From: an uncultured Alteromonadaceae bacterium
GTDB lineage: Bacteria; Pseudomonadota; Gammaproteobacteria; Enterobacterales; Alteromonadaceae
Length of the DNA stretch: 64,000 nt
Assembly: GCA_913056495.1 (NCBI GenBank)
Contig: CAJXMO010000011.1
Location: 62,001-126,000 of the forward strand
Reading direction: 5' to 3'
This document shows positions 42,084 to 51,556 of the stretch, one piece after another. Positions within the stretch are counted from its first letter, which is position 1. Each line of letters opens with the position of its first letter. Made by a program: the position numbers and the translations under genes. The notes under the pieces are model-generated. The model searched no databases. It saw only the letters and a list, made by a program, of their open reading frames with translations, and was not told where the DNA came from.

Positions 42084-43802
42084 ATGCAAATAGTTCGGCG
42101 GAAAACCGAATTAGCAGACAACTTGCCTTCCTCACTTCATCCATTATTGCGTCAGGTATTAGTCCGGCGCAATTTGGTCGATGCGACTCAGTTAGATCTG
42201 TCAGCTAAACAATTGGCCAAACCTTGTTTGGCTGATTTAGATAAAGCAGTTGTTTTGTTAGAAAAAGCCATTATTGCGCTGAAAAAAATTGTGATTGTTG
42301 GTGATTTTGATGCCGATGGTGCAACTAGCACAGCCTTAACTTATAGCGCACTTAAACAACTGGGTTGTCGGAATATCGATTTTCTGGTGCCCAATCGTTT
42401 TGATTATGGCTATGGGTTATCTGAACCTTTGGTTGACGTCGCAGAGCAAATGGGCGCTCAGCTTATCATTACGGTTGATAACGGTATTTCCTGTATTGGT
42501 GGCGTTGCCAAAGCAAAAAGTTTAGGCATAGACGTTATTGTGACCGATCACCATTTACCAGGCTCACAGTTACCACAAGCCGATGCGATTATTAATCCAA
42601 ATCGTGCTGATTGCCCGTTTCCAAGCAAAGCTATTGCGGGTGTGGGGGTGGCATTCTACTTGATGCTGGCGCTGCGCAGTCATTTACGTGAGCAGGGGTA
42701 TTTTTCTCAATATCAGTTAAAAGAACCGAATTTTGGCGAGTTACTGGATTTAGTCGCGCTGGGGACAGTGGCAGACGTTGTGCCTTTAGATGAAACTAAC
42801 CGGATTTTGGTCCAGCAGGGAATCAACCGAATCCGTCAGGGTTATTGTCGACCGGGTATTAAAGCCTTGCTGGATGTTGCCCAAAAAGATCACAAACAAC
42901 TGGTTTCGTCCGATTTTGGTTTTGCAATTGGTCCCAGGTTAAATGCAGCCGGACGTCTCGATGATATGAGTCTGGGTATTAGCTGCCTACTTGCCCCTGA
43001 CTATACTCAAGCCATGCATCTGGCAAGTCGTCTTGATGAACTAAATAAAGAGCGCCGGGCGATAGAAAGCAGTATGCAAATTGAAGCGCTTAAAACCATG
43101 GATACAATTCATCTGGATAATATACCCGCGGGTATTTGTTTATTTCAGGATGACTGGCATCAGGGCGTTATCGGTATTTTAGCCGGACGAATAAAAGAAA
43201 GGTTTCACCGTCCGGTTGTCATCTTCGCAGAAGACAATGATGAAGTGCTAAAAGGCTCCTGCCGCTCTATTCCCGGCTTTCATATCCGGGATGCACTGGA
43301 GGCCATTGATAGCCAGTTTCCGGATTTGATTGTTAAATTTGGGGGGCATGCAATGGCAGCTGGCTTGTCGATAAATAAAAACCGGTATGAAGCATTTAAA
43401 TCTGCATTTGAACAAACGGTGGCAAACTTGGTTCAACCTCATTTGCTGACCAATACCATTTTGTCAGACGGAGAGTTACAGGCTGATGATTTAACCGTTG
43501 AAGTTGCTGATTTATTAAAAAAAGCCATGCCCTGGGGGCAGTGTTTTGATGCACCTGTATTTGATGATGTGTTTATGGTTGCGCAGGAAAAACTCTTGCA
43601 GGAAAAACATGTAAAATTTGTCCTGATTCATAACTCAGGTCTGGCAGTTGATGCCATTTGGTTTAATTATAATCCTAAATACTGGACGCTGGGCAAAAAT
43701 ACTCAAATTCATGCGGCGTTTTCTTTGGATGTGAATCACTTCAGAGGGAAATCTCAAGTGCAGTTAATTTTGCAGGCGGGTCTGGAAGTTGATGCGCATT
43801 AA
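42084..43802 (+). CDS. recJ: Single-stranded-DNA exonuclease RecJ
   Basis: A 572-residue 5'-3' exonuclease used in recombination and repair, close to the usual 577. DHH-family motifs are complete: VIVGDFDADGATSTAL (motif I), ITVDNGISCIGG, VTDHHLPGS (the DHH itself), and later GPRLNAAGRLDDMSLG and KFGGHAMAAGLSI (DHHA1 part). A C-terminal OB-fold region follows. The dsbC-recJ gene order is conserved in many gammaproteobacteria. Confidence 0.95.
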   Translation: MQIVRRKTELADNLPSSLHPLLRQVLVRRNLVDATQLDLSAKQLAKPCLADLDKAVVLLEKAIIALKKIVIVGDFDADGATSTALTYSALKQLGCRNIDFLVPNRFDYGYGLSEPLVDVAEQMGAQLIITVDNGISCIGGVAKAKSLGIDVIVTDHHLPGSQLPQADAIINPNRADCPFPSKAIAGVGVAFYLMLALRSHLREQGYFSQYQLKEPNFGELLDLVALGTVADVVPLDETNRILVQQGINRIRQGYCRPGIKALLDVAQKDHKQLVSSDFGFAIGPRLNAAGRLDDMSLGISCLLAPDYTQAMHLASRLDELNKERRAIESSMQIEALKTMDTIHLDNIPAGICLFQDDWHQGVIGILAGRIKERFHRPVVIFAEDNDEVLKGSCRSIPGFHIRDALEAIDSQFPDLIVKFGGHAMAAGLSINKNRYEAFKSAFEQTVANLVQPHLLTNTILSDGELQADDLTVEVADLLKKAMPWGQCFDAPVFDDVFMVAQEKLLQEKHVKFVLIHNSGLAVDAIWFNYNPKYWTLGKNTQIHAAFSLDVNHFRGKSQVQLILQAGLEVDAH

Positions 43803-43880
43803 CTGATTGTTTTGTTGGCATTATGTGTTATTTTTATAACAATTAGTTTATTAGTGTGGCTTGCCACTTCAGGTTAGCAG

Positions 43881-44903
43881 ATGAAATATAAAGCGACTTC
43901 TTTTGACATCGCATACAAAGCGGGAGTCTCTCAGTCTACCGTATCCCGGGCGCTGAGAAACAGCCCTTTGGTTAATGAAGAAACCCGTAAAAAGATTCAG
44001 GCAATAGCCAAAGAACTCAATTATAAAGTTGATAAAAATGCCAGTAACTTGCGCTCGCAACATACAGGCACACTAGCTTTGTTATTGTTTGAAGACCCCA
44101 CCAGTGATGACTCACTTATTAATCCGTTTTTTCTATCTATGCTGGGCAGCATTACCCGGGCAGCTGCGCAAAAAGGGTATGATTTACTGGTCTCATTTCA
44201 GCAATTAAGCGATGACTGGCATGCAGATTATGAAGATGCCTCTAAAGCCGATGGTTTAATCTTACTCGGTTATGGCGATTATGTTGATTATGAAGAAAAG
44301 CTTCACCAGTTAGATGAGCAAGGAACACACTTTGTCCGGTACGGTTCGGTTGCGGAAAATCAGCCGGGGATTTCGTTTGGTTGTGATAATTTTGAAGGTG
44401 GATACCTGGCAACCAAACATTTAATTGATAGCGGACGTCGTCACTTCGCATTTTTGGGTGGGGCGTCTGATCACTGTCCTGAATTTTGGGCTCGCTATCA
44501 GGGGCACTGTCATGCCCTTAAAGAAGCCGGACTGGAAATTCGCAGTGAGTGTCAGTCTGATGCGATTTCAACTGAAGAGTCGGGCTATGAAGCTGCTCAG
44601 GCATTGATTGCACAAAAAATCAAACTGGATGCGGTTATTTGTGCATCAGACTTAATTGCAATTGGCGGTATGCGGGCGATTCAGGAAGCCGGATATAAAG
44701 TGCCGGAAGACGTTGCTTTTGTTGGTTTTGACGATATTCCTATGGCTTCTTTCAGTAATCCACCGCTGACAACTATTCAGCAAAATACGCGTTTAGCCGG
44801 AGAAATGCTGGTAGAAGCAATCGTTAATTTAATCCATAACCTTGACGTAAAACCCAGTCTGACACCCGCCACTTTGGTTATCAGAAAGTCTTGTGGCAGT
44901 TAA
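43881..44903 (+). CDS. LacI-family transcriptional regulator (second)
   Basis: A 340-residue regulator. The helix-turn-helix is FDIAYKAGVSQSTVSRAL, followed by a hinge helix region and a sugar-binding domain with LDAVICASDLIAIGGMRAI and VGFDDIPMASFSNPPLTTI. It is not next to any sugar gene, so its ligand and targets are unknown. A small inverted repeat, TGTTAT (43826-43831) with ATAACA (43836-43841), sits 40 nt upstream and could be an autoregulatory site. tadA starts 8 nt after its stop. Confidence 0.87.
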   Translation: MKYKATSFDIAYKAGVSQSTVSRALRNSPLVNEETRKKIQAIAKELNYKVDKNASNLRSQHTGTLALLLFEDPTSDDSLINPFFLSMLGSITRAAAQKGYDLLVSFQQLSDDWHADYEDASKADGLILLGYGDYVDYEEKLHQLDEQGTHFVRYGSVAENQPGISFGCDNFEGGYLATKHLIDSGRRHFAFLGGASDHCPEFWARYQGHCHALKEAGLEIRSECQSDAISTEESGYEAAQALIAQKIKLDAVICASDLIAIGGMRAIQEAGYKVPEDVAFVGFDDIPMASFSNPPLTTIQQNTRLAGEMLVEAIVNLIHNLDVKPSLTPATLVIRKSCGS

Positions 44904-44911
44904 CTTTTAGC

Positions 44912-45436
44912 ATGCAATACACAGACGAATACTGGATGGAAAAAGCCATTGAGTTGGCAAAACAAGCCGAAATCGAGGGCGAAATTCCGGTGGCTGCAAT
45001 TGTGGTTAAAGACAACCAAATGATTGCCAGTGGTTATAACCGCTCTATTCAGCAGCATGATGCCTCCGCTCATGCCGAAGTGATTGCGATTCGAGCAGCG
45101 GGTCAGGTGCTGCAAAATTACCGCTTGGTAGATTGCACTTTGTATGTCACTTTGGAGCCTTGTCCTATGTGTGCCGGTTTATTGGTACACAGCCGGGTTA
45201 AGCGTTTGGTCTATGCGGCACAAGATGAAAAAACCGGCGCCTGTGGATCGGTTTTTAATTTGGCAGCACACGAAAAGCTCAATCATCAAATCGAAATCAC
45301 CCAAGGTGTACTCGCGGACAAAGCTTCTGCTCAGATATCCGCTTTTTTTAAGCGCCGCCGGGCAGAAATTAAAGCGAAAAAGCAGGCGCTTAAACAAGCA
45401 CAGGTATTAACTGAATCTCAACTACCTAAGGCCTAA
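44912..45436 (+). CDS. tadA: tRNA adenosine(34) deaminase TadA
   Basis: About 174 residues. TadA converts the wobble adenosine of tRNA-Arg(ACG) to inosine. The zinc-deaminase motifs are HAEVIAIRAAG (His ligand and catalytic Glu) and LEPCPMCAGLL (PCxxC ligands). A Lys-rich tail (about 150-174) is longer than in E. coli. Start: ATG at 44912; a TTG at 44891 within the LacI gene is unlikely. The 8-nt gap to the LacI stop suggests shared transcription. Confidence 0.93.
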   Translation: MQYTDEYWMEKAIELAKQAEIEGEIPVAAIVVKDNQMIASGYNRSIQQHDASAHAEVIAIRAAGQVLQNYRLVDCTLYVTLEPCPMCAGLLVHSRVKRLVYAAQDEKTGACGSVFNLAAHEKLNHQIEITQGVLADKASAQISAFFKRRRAEIKAKKQALKQAQVLTESQLPKA

Positions 45437-45728
45437 TCCGGGTACAGAGATAAAACCGTTACAGCAAGTGTTTGCTGTGATCAGGCAAAAATCTGAATTG
45501 TAGCAGTTGGTATTCAGGCGCTGAAACACACCTTGAAGCGATAAAGCTGAAGTTAAATAACAAGCTCGGGTTAACGCAATCCAGACAAGCCAAAGCCGGG
45601 ATGACATTAAAACGAAACAAAAATAAGATTTAGTAAGTGGGTTTAAACTTGAGTCTTTAGCGAGAAATTCTGGAGATGGTTAATAGAGTGAGGTGGTTAT
45701 TATTTAGTTGAAGGCAAATGAAAGAAGC

Positions 45729-45854
45729 TTATATATTGCTGTCTTCCATTTGCATATGAGCAAAAGATTTTCTGCGGTTGATTACTTTAGAATGGATCTT
45801 TTTTAACATAGTTTTGCGGCGACCTGCACCGGCTGAATTTAAACGTCTTTTCAT
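45729..45854 (-). CDS. Small basic protein of 41 residues, unrecognised
   Basis: A short reading frame starting MKRRLNSAGAGRRKTMLKK and ending FAHMQMEDSNI. About a third of the residues are Lys or Arg, concentrated in the first 30, so the product should bind nucleic acid or ribosomes. AAGGAAA stands about 10 nt before the ATG. A hairpin with GCAAATG / CATTTGC arms (45714-45753) overlaps its end and may stop transcription. It resembles none of L34, L36, Sra or RMF as I recall them. It stands alone in the 583-nt gap between tadA and cysZ; the other parts of the gap hold only a weak hairpin (45461-45478). Confidence 0.6.
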   Translation of the reverse strand: MKRRLNSAGAGRRKTMLKKIHSKVINRRKSFAHMQMEDSNI

Positions 45855-46019
45855 AAATAAGTTTTCCTTATTGTTAATTTAATTGCCTTATTGGCGGTAA
45901 AAATGCTTTATTGCTTTTGCATTTTAATTACTACACCACATGAATATGACAAAAACATTAAAATGTAAATAGTTTTTATCATATTCATGCAAATAACTGC
46001 GTTTTTTGCGATATACCTG

Positions 46020-46742
46020 TTATTTAATGCCTTGATGCATTTTTTCAACCCATAATTTAGTGGCGCCACATACTGCAACTGGCATGACAAATAAATTAAT
46101 GACAGGGATCATGGAAAACAGGCTGACGATAATGCCAAAACCAAAACTGGATGATTTTTTATCCCAGAGTTGATCGCGCATCCGGCTAAATGTGATCTCA
46201 TGATTATCAAACGGAAAATCCAGATATTGAATGGCCATCATCCAGGCTATAAATAAAAACCAGATAATTTGCCCGCCAACCGGCAAAATTAAAAACAAAA
46301 TAAAATAACCAATTGCACGCGGCAGATAATACATAAGCTTTTGCCATTCACGTTTTATCGTGCGGCTGATCTCATGACCGAGTTTAAACTCAGTATCCGC
46401 TTGTCGCGCCAACTCAGGGTTGAGTCTGGCTTCCACCTTGCTTGCCAACAAGCCATGAAAAGGCGCGGCAATAAAGTTGGCAAAGCTGGTAAATAAAAAG
46501 ATAAAAAAGACAAAAAAACCGACAATCATAAATGGTAAAATCAGTGCGGTTAACCAGGATAACCAGTCCGGTAACCAGTTCATAACCCAATTTGAAATCA
46601 CATCCGTTTGTCCAACTAGCCACCAGAAAGTTAAGCCAAATAAAATAAAGTTGATTAAAATCGGAATATAAACAAAACGTCGGATACCTTTTTGATTAAT
46701 CAGAGAAAAGCCATCTAAAAAGCATCTAATACCTTGACCCAT
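46020..46742 (-). CDS. cysZ: Sulfate transporter CysZ
   Basis: A 240-residue inner-membrane protein that brings sulfate into the cell for cysteine synthesis. The family start is clear (GIRCFLDGFSLINQKGIRR), with further typical segments: NFIAAPFHGLLASKVEARL and QYLDFPFDNHEITFSRMR. Four to six hydrophobic stretches are seen. Length is near E. coli CysZ (253). No cys gene is adjacent. It is divergent from smc. Confidence 0.9.
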   Translation of the reverse strand: MGQGIRCFLDGFSLINQKGIRRFVYIPILINFILFGLTFWWLVGQTDVISNWVMNWLPDWLSWLTALILPFMIVGFFVFFIFLFTSFANFIAAPFHGLLASKVEARLNPELARQADTEFKLGHEISRTIKREWQKLMYYLPRAIGYFILFLILPVGGQIIWFLFIAWMMAIQYLDFPFDNHEITFSRMRDQLWDKKSSSFGFGIIVSLFSMIPVINLFVMPVAVCGATKLWVEKMHQGIK

Positions 46743-46903
46743 AGTGATCCTTTAATTGTTAGTTGAAAATATGGCTCAATGTACCTTAAATCAGCAATAA
46801 ATCCCAAGTCTAAATTGTGCAATGCCCTTGGTTTTGGTATGTTCACTGTTTTATTAACCGCTGTGACAGATAAAGCTGTTCCTAAGAGTGAAACAAAGCG
46901 CCG

Positions 46904-49900
46904 ATGCGACTAAAACAAATAAAACTGGCAGGCTTTAAATCTTTTGTTGACCCGACCACTGTGCCTTTTCCGGCGCAAATGACAGCGATTGTTGGGCCAA
47001 ACGGCTGTGGTAAATCCAATATTATTGATGCTGTACGCTGGGTGCTGGGTGAAAGTTCAGCCAAAAATTTGCGCGGCGATGCGATGACAGATGTCATATT
47101 TAATGGCTCAAGTGCTCGAAAACCCGTTTCACAAGCGAGCATTGAATTGGTATTTGATAATAGTTCAGGCCGGTTAGAGGGGGAATACGCTAACTATAAT
47201 GAAATATCAGTTAAACGCAGTGTTAATCGCGATCCCACTTCTCAATATTTATTAAACGGCAGCAAATGCCGTAAAAAAGACATTACCGATTTATTTTTAG
47301 GCACAGGCTTAGGCCCACGTTCTTATTCAATTATTGAGCAAGGCATGATTTCGCGGCTCATTGAATCTAAACCACAAGAGCTTAGACTGTTTATCGAAGA
47401 AGCGGCCGGCATTTCTAAATATAAAGAAAGACGGCGAGAAACCGAAAACCGCATTCGACATACCCGGGAGAACCTGGAGCGGCTGGAAGATGTCATCAGT
47501 GAACTTCAGCAACAATTGGAAAAACTCCAGCGTCAGGCGGCTGCCGCCAAACGTTTTAAGGACCTAAAACAGAAAGAGCGACAGTTTAAATCTGAACTCA
47601 ATGTTTTAAAGTGGCAAAGACTTAATGGACAGGCTGAAGCGTTAGACAGTCAAATTAAACAACTGGAACTGGAGTTGGAGCAGTTGGTGGCGAGCCAGCG
47701 TGGTGATGAAAGCAAACTCAATCAACTCAAAATTGAGCAATTTCAGGCGCGTCAGAAACTTGAAGAAATGACCCAGAGTTTATTTCGTCATACTCAGGAA
47801 GTCAGCCGGGCTGAGCAAAATCTGGTACATTATAAAGCGCAAAAGGCACAACTGATTGAGCAGCAAAACAAATACTCGGTTAGTCAAACTCAACTCATCC
47901 AGGAATTGAGTCAGGCTGAGCAAAATTTAATGCAAAGTCGGGCTGAGTTAGAAGAGACAGAGCCTGACCTTGAAATCTGTCATGAAACTTTAGCTCAGAT
48001 AGAGCATAATATAGATGCGGCCGAGCAGGCTTATCAACAGGCAAATCAGCAATGGTCAGAGCAATCCAAAGGCTTTTATCAGCTGGAAACTCAGTTAAAA
48101 TCGATGCAAGCGTCTTATCAGGCTCTGCAGCAACGACTGTCCGGTGAAAAACAACGCCTGGATGTTTCGCAAAACCGGTTAGCCGAGTTAACCCAACAAC
48201 AGCAAAGTGGCACCCTTGAACAGATATCAGAAGAGAAGAGTATTGCGCAAACTCGCGTTGAAGCAATACAGGAACAAATTGCACAGGCGGAAGATCAACT
48301 ACAGGTTGATTTGTCAGCTCGAAATGCAAAACAAAGAGAGCGACAAGCGCTAGTTGGCCATATCCAGACCCTAGAGGCTGAAATTACCTCACTGAATGTA
48401 TTAATCAAAAAACAAACAATAGATCATCAGCAGGGCACTGAAGACTGGTTAAAGCAGCATCATTTAAATGAAGGGCTCAATTTATATCAGGCGATAGAAG
48501 TAGAAGCTGGCTGGGAACAAGCGGTTGATACGGTTTTAAAACAGTGGCAAAAAGCTTACTTGGTTAAACAAAGGCTGCCAATTGAAACAGACGCATTACC
48601 GGCACAAAACATCTACTTGATAAGCTCAGATAATGAGCAAGCTCAAGTTGAATTAAATGCGCTTCAGGGAAATATTAAAAAATCCCAACATGCAAGTTTG
48701 GCCAGCAAGGTTAAAGCGCCGCTTTCAATTAAACACATTTTATCCACTATAGCTGTAGCCGAAACGCAAACCCAGATGCAAGTTTTGTATGACAAAATAC
48801 AAAAAACGGACGAGCCTGCCCATTTAGGGTTTAATTCAGTTATCAATGCACAAGGGGTGTGGCAGGGTCTAGGCTGGCAAATTTTTTCAGCGCCGGAGCA
48901 GGATAATATTTTTGCCTTAAAACAGGAATTGGCTCAGTGTGAGCAAAGCCTTTCGGATAAACAAAGTGTTTTAGCAGAACTCACGCATGCCCTTGAGCGA
49001 TGTGAACAGGCAAGTGAACGCACTCAGACTGAACTTAAAAATAATCGCCAAAGTTTACAGAGTGCTCAGCAGCAAAATTATCAGCTCGATAGCCAGTACC
49101 AGAGCGAAAAAGCTAAACTAGACTATCAGGCCGAGCAAAAGCAACAGCTTGAACAAGATATAGAAAACATTGAACAATCTATTGAACTGGCGATAGCGCA
49201 ATCACTTGACCTGGAAATGCAAATTGAGACTTTGCAAACTGAGTTAGCTGAGTATGAAGATAATCATCAAAACAGTCAGCAAGCATTGCAGGCCAGTCAG
49301 CAAAACTTAAAAGATTTGCAGCAACAAAGAGAATCGCAATTACAAACTCAATACCAGACCAAACTCAAAGTTGAGCAAATCGGCCACCAGATTCAAACTC
49401 ACCAGACTAAATTAGAGTCGACTCGGGATAAACTCGAACAAATCGAAGTCGAACAGGAAGAAACTGCCGGGCGTTTGTTGGAATTGGAAGAGCCGATGCA
49501 AAGCGAAGCTGAAAAGGTTCAGCTGTTAATTGAACAAAAAGCGGAAGATGAGGCTCAAAAAAGTCTGATTGCAGATGAGCTAGCAGAAGTTGAGTTTATT
49601 TTATCAGATATTGAAAAAGGTCAGCATGGCTTGTTTTCAAAACAGCAAGCGCTCAAAGATGAAATTAACCGTTTACAGTTAGATCAGGAAGGCTATCGTG
49701 TCCGTGCTCGCAGTGTTTTGGAAGTCTTGGGCGATTTAAATACCAACCTCAGGCAGGTACTGGAAACTTTAGATCCGGATGCAGAAGAAGATGAGTGGCA
49801 AAAACAGCTGGATAAAACCACTCAGGCCATTAGTCGGCTGGGCGCAATTAATCTGGCCGCAATTGAAGAATATGAGCATCAGTCCGAGCGTAAGCAGTAT

Positions 49901-50452
49901 CTGGATGCCCAGCATCAGGATTTAATTTCGGCGCTGGACACACTCGAAGATGCAATTCGTAAAATTGACAGAGAAACCAAAGCTAAGTTCAGAGATACCT
50001 TTGAAGCGGTAAATCAAGACCTGCAGCAGCTATTTCCTAAGGTATTTGGCGGTGGTGCAGCTTGGCTTGAACTGACGGATGATGACTTATTAGAAACCGG
50101 GGTCACAATTATGGCTCGACCTCCGGGTAAACGAAATAGTACAATTCACTTACTTTCGGGTGGAGAAAAAGCGTTAACCGCATTATCATTGGTGTTTGCT
50201 ATCTTCAGGTTGAATCCGGCACCTTTTTGCATGCTGGATGAAGTAGATGCACCGCTGGACGATGCGAACGTCGGGCGTTTTTGTCGGTTGGTTCAGGAAA
50301 TGTCAGAATCCGTGCAGTTTATTTTTATTTCGCATAATAAAATTGCAATGGAAATGGCAACCCACTTAGTGGGGGTAACTATGCAGGAACCGGGTGTTTC
50401 CAGAATGGTTGCTGTGGATATTGATAAAGCTATTGAGTTAGCAGAATTATAA
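46904..50452 (+). CDS. smc: Chromosome segregation protein SMC
   Basis: A 1182-residue ATPase that folds and helps to separate chromosomes. The N-terminal head carries Walker A GPNGCGKSN (about 32-40) and the Q-loop region. Long coiled coils (about 165-500 and 660-1000), very rich in Gln and Glu, flank a hinge domain (about 510-650). The C-terminal head has the signature LLSGGEKALTALSL and Walker B FCMLDEVDAPLDDANV. Length is usual. zipA follows after 24 nt, a common gene order in gammaproteobacteria that have SMC instead of MukB. Confidence 0.95.
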   Translation: MRLKQIKLAGFKSFVDPTTVPFPAQMTAIVGPNGCGKSNIIDAVRWVLGESSAKNLRGDAMTDVIFNGSSARKPVSQASIELVFDNSSGRLEGEYANYNEISVKRSVNRDPTSQYLLNGSKCRKKDITDLFLGTGLGPRSYSIIEQGMISRLIESKPQELRLFIEEAAGISKYKERRRETENRIRHTRENLERLEDVISELQQQLEKLQRQAAAAKRFKDLKQKERQFKSELNVLKWQRLNGQAEALDSQIKQLELELEQLVASQRGDESKLNQLKIEQFQARQKLEEMTQSLFRHTQEVSRAEQNLVHYKAQKAQLIEQQNKYSVSQTQLIQELSQAEQNLMQSRAELEETEPDLEICHETLAQIEHNIDAAEQAYQQANQQWSEQSKGFYQLETQLKSMQASYQALQQRLSGEKQRLDVSQNRLAELTQQQQSGTLEQISEEKSIAQTRVEAIQEQIAQAEDQLQVDLSARNAKQRERQALVGHIQTLEAEITSLNVLIKKQTIDHQQGTEDWLKQHHLNEGLNLYQAIEVEAGWEQAVDTVLKQWQKAYLVKQRLPIETDALPAQNIYLISSDNEQAQVELNALQGNIKKSQHASLASKVKAPLSIKHILSTIAVAETQTQMQVLYDKIQKTDEPAHLGFNSVINAQGVWQGLGWQIFSAPEQDNIFALKQELAQCEQSLSDKQSVLAELTHALERCEQASERTQTELKNNRQSLQSAQQQNYQLDSQYQSEKAKLDYQAEQKQQLEQDIENIEQSIELAIAQSLDLEMQIETLQTELAEYEDNHQNSQQALQASQQNLKDLQQQRESQLQTQYQTKLKVEQIGHQIQTHQTKLESTRDKLEQIEVEQEETAGRLLELEEPMQSEAEKVQLLIEQKAEDEAQKSLIADELAEVEFILSDIEKGQHGLFSKQQALKDEINRLQLDQEGYRVRARSVLEVLGDLNTNLRQVLETLDPDAEEDEWQKQLDKTTQAISRLGAINLAAIEEYEHQSERKQYLDAQHQDLISALDTLEDAIRKIDRETKAKFRDTFEAVNQDLQQLFPKVFGGGAAWLELTDDDLLETGVTIMARPPGKRNSTIHLLSGGEKALTALSLVFAIFRLNPAPFCMLDEVDAPLDDANVGRFCRLVQEMSESVQFIFISHNKIAMEMATHLVGVTMQEPGVSRMVAVDIDKAIELAEL

Positions 50453-50476
50453 TAATTTAAACTAAATAGGTTAAAC

Positions 50477-51415
50477 ATGGCTGAAGAATTACGTATTGTT
50501 TTTATGGTGTTAGGCTTTATTGCGATTATCGCCTTAGTCGTGCATGGTTTTTATACCGTACGTAAAAATAAAAAAGTGTCAGAACAAACTTTTGTAGAAG
50601 ACAGTCAAGCCCAGGCAGAAGATGACGTTGAATTTGTTTCTAAAGCCCGAGTGGTAGGACGCACTCAATCGGAAGCTGACAGTGCTGCTCCGGCTGAAAA
50701 AACTGACAAAAGCATTACATCCGCATTTAAAGACAGCATTAACCGGATTAAAGCGGAAAAAGAAGCGCCAGCAAAAGAGCGCGTTGAGCCGGGTTTAGAC
50801 GCAACTCAAATGCAAATAGAGTTGCCGGAAGAAGACGATTTAGCTTTTAGCGCTAAAAATGAAGAACCGGATATCAGTGAGCAAATTGTAGCGCGCGAAA
50901 GTTCACCTGAACAACAAACCGAACTGGAAATAGACGCAGAGCAGCCTGAACCGCAAGCGGAAAAACAAGAAAAATCTTCAGCTTTACCGGAAGAAGTTCT
51001 GATTTTAAATGTGGTTTCACCGCAAGGGCAGGTGATGTCAGGGGCGGTATTATTACCCACTTTGCTAACTTTAGGTTTTAAATTTGGTGAATTTAATATT
51101 TTTCACCGCCATGAAGATGATTCAGGCTCAGGCGAAGTGTTATTTAGTCTAGCGAATATGTTTAACCCAGGTACTTTTGATATTGATAATATAGAGCAGT
51201 TCACGACGCAAGGCGTTTCATTGTTTTTGAGCTTGCCGGTGAGTGCTGACTCAACAGCCACTTTTAATATGATGCACAATGCTGCGAAAAAAATAGCCGC
51301 AGAATTTGATGGACAGGTGCTTGATGGCCAGCGCAATGTATTAACCCGGCAAACCCTTCAGCATTATGTTGAGCGCATTCGTGAATTTGAACGTAAACAA
51401 CTGCTCACTAAATAA
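50477..51415 (+). CDS. zipA: Cell division protein ZipA
   Basis: A 312-residue inner-membrane protein that tethers FtsZ to the membrane. An N-terminal membrane helix (about 6-26) is followed by a basic stretch, a long acidic Glu/Pro/Ala-rich linker (about 35-170) and a C-terminal FtsZ-binding domain beginning near LILNVVSPQGQVMSG and including GEVLFSLANMFNPGTF. It is in one operon with smc. The ligase gene ligA often follows zipA, but here a hairpin and an unrelated gene follow. Confidence 0.93.
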   Translation: MAEELRIVFMVLGFIAIIALVVHGFYTVRKNKKVSEQTFVEDSQAQAEDDVEFVSKARVVGRTQSEADSAAPAEKTDKSITSAFKDSINRIKAEKEAPAKERVEPGLDATQMQIELPEEDDLAFSAKNEEPDISEQIVARESSPEQQTELEIDAEQPEPQAEKQEKSSALPEEVLILNVVSPQGQVMSGAVLLPTLLTLGFKFGEFNIFHRHEDDSGSGEVLFSLANMFNPGTFDIDNIEQFTTQGVSLFLSLPVSADSTATFNMMHNAAKKIAAEFDGQVLDGQRNVLTRQTLQHYVERIREFERKQLLTK

Positions 51416-51424
51416 ATTATTTAC

Positions 51425-51476
51425 CCGGTTAATATGGCAGGCATTAAAAGCCTGCCGAATGTGAACCGGATTAATT
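51425..51476 (+). terminator. Terminator after zipA
   Basis: An outer stem CCGGTT / AACCGG (51425-51430, 51464-51469) encloses a perfect GGCAGGC / GCCTGCC hairpin (51436-51442, 51450-51456), followed by ATTAATTTTTA. Confidence 0.7.
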
Positions 51477-51556
51477 TTTAAGTCTGGCTTGAAAACGCTA
51501 GCTCAAACCCCAATATCAAATATTGTAGTTTTTTGTATTAATGATTGAGGTTTGAG

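Noticed and set aside
45422-45607. 61-codon minus-strand frame after tadA
   Set aside because: It has no ribosome binding site, a Cys-rich odd composition, and overlaps the end of tadA.
47895-48329. 144-codon minus-strand frame inside smc
   Set aside because: It is a mirror of the Gln/Glu-rich coiled coil of SMC; no start signal.
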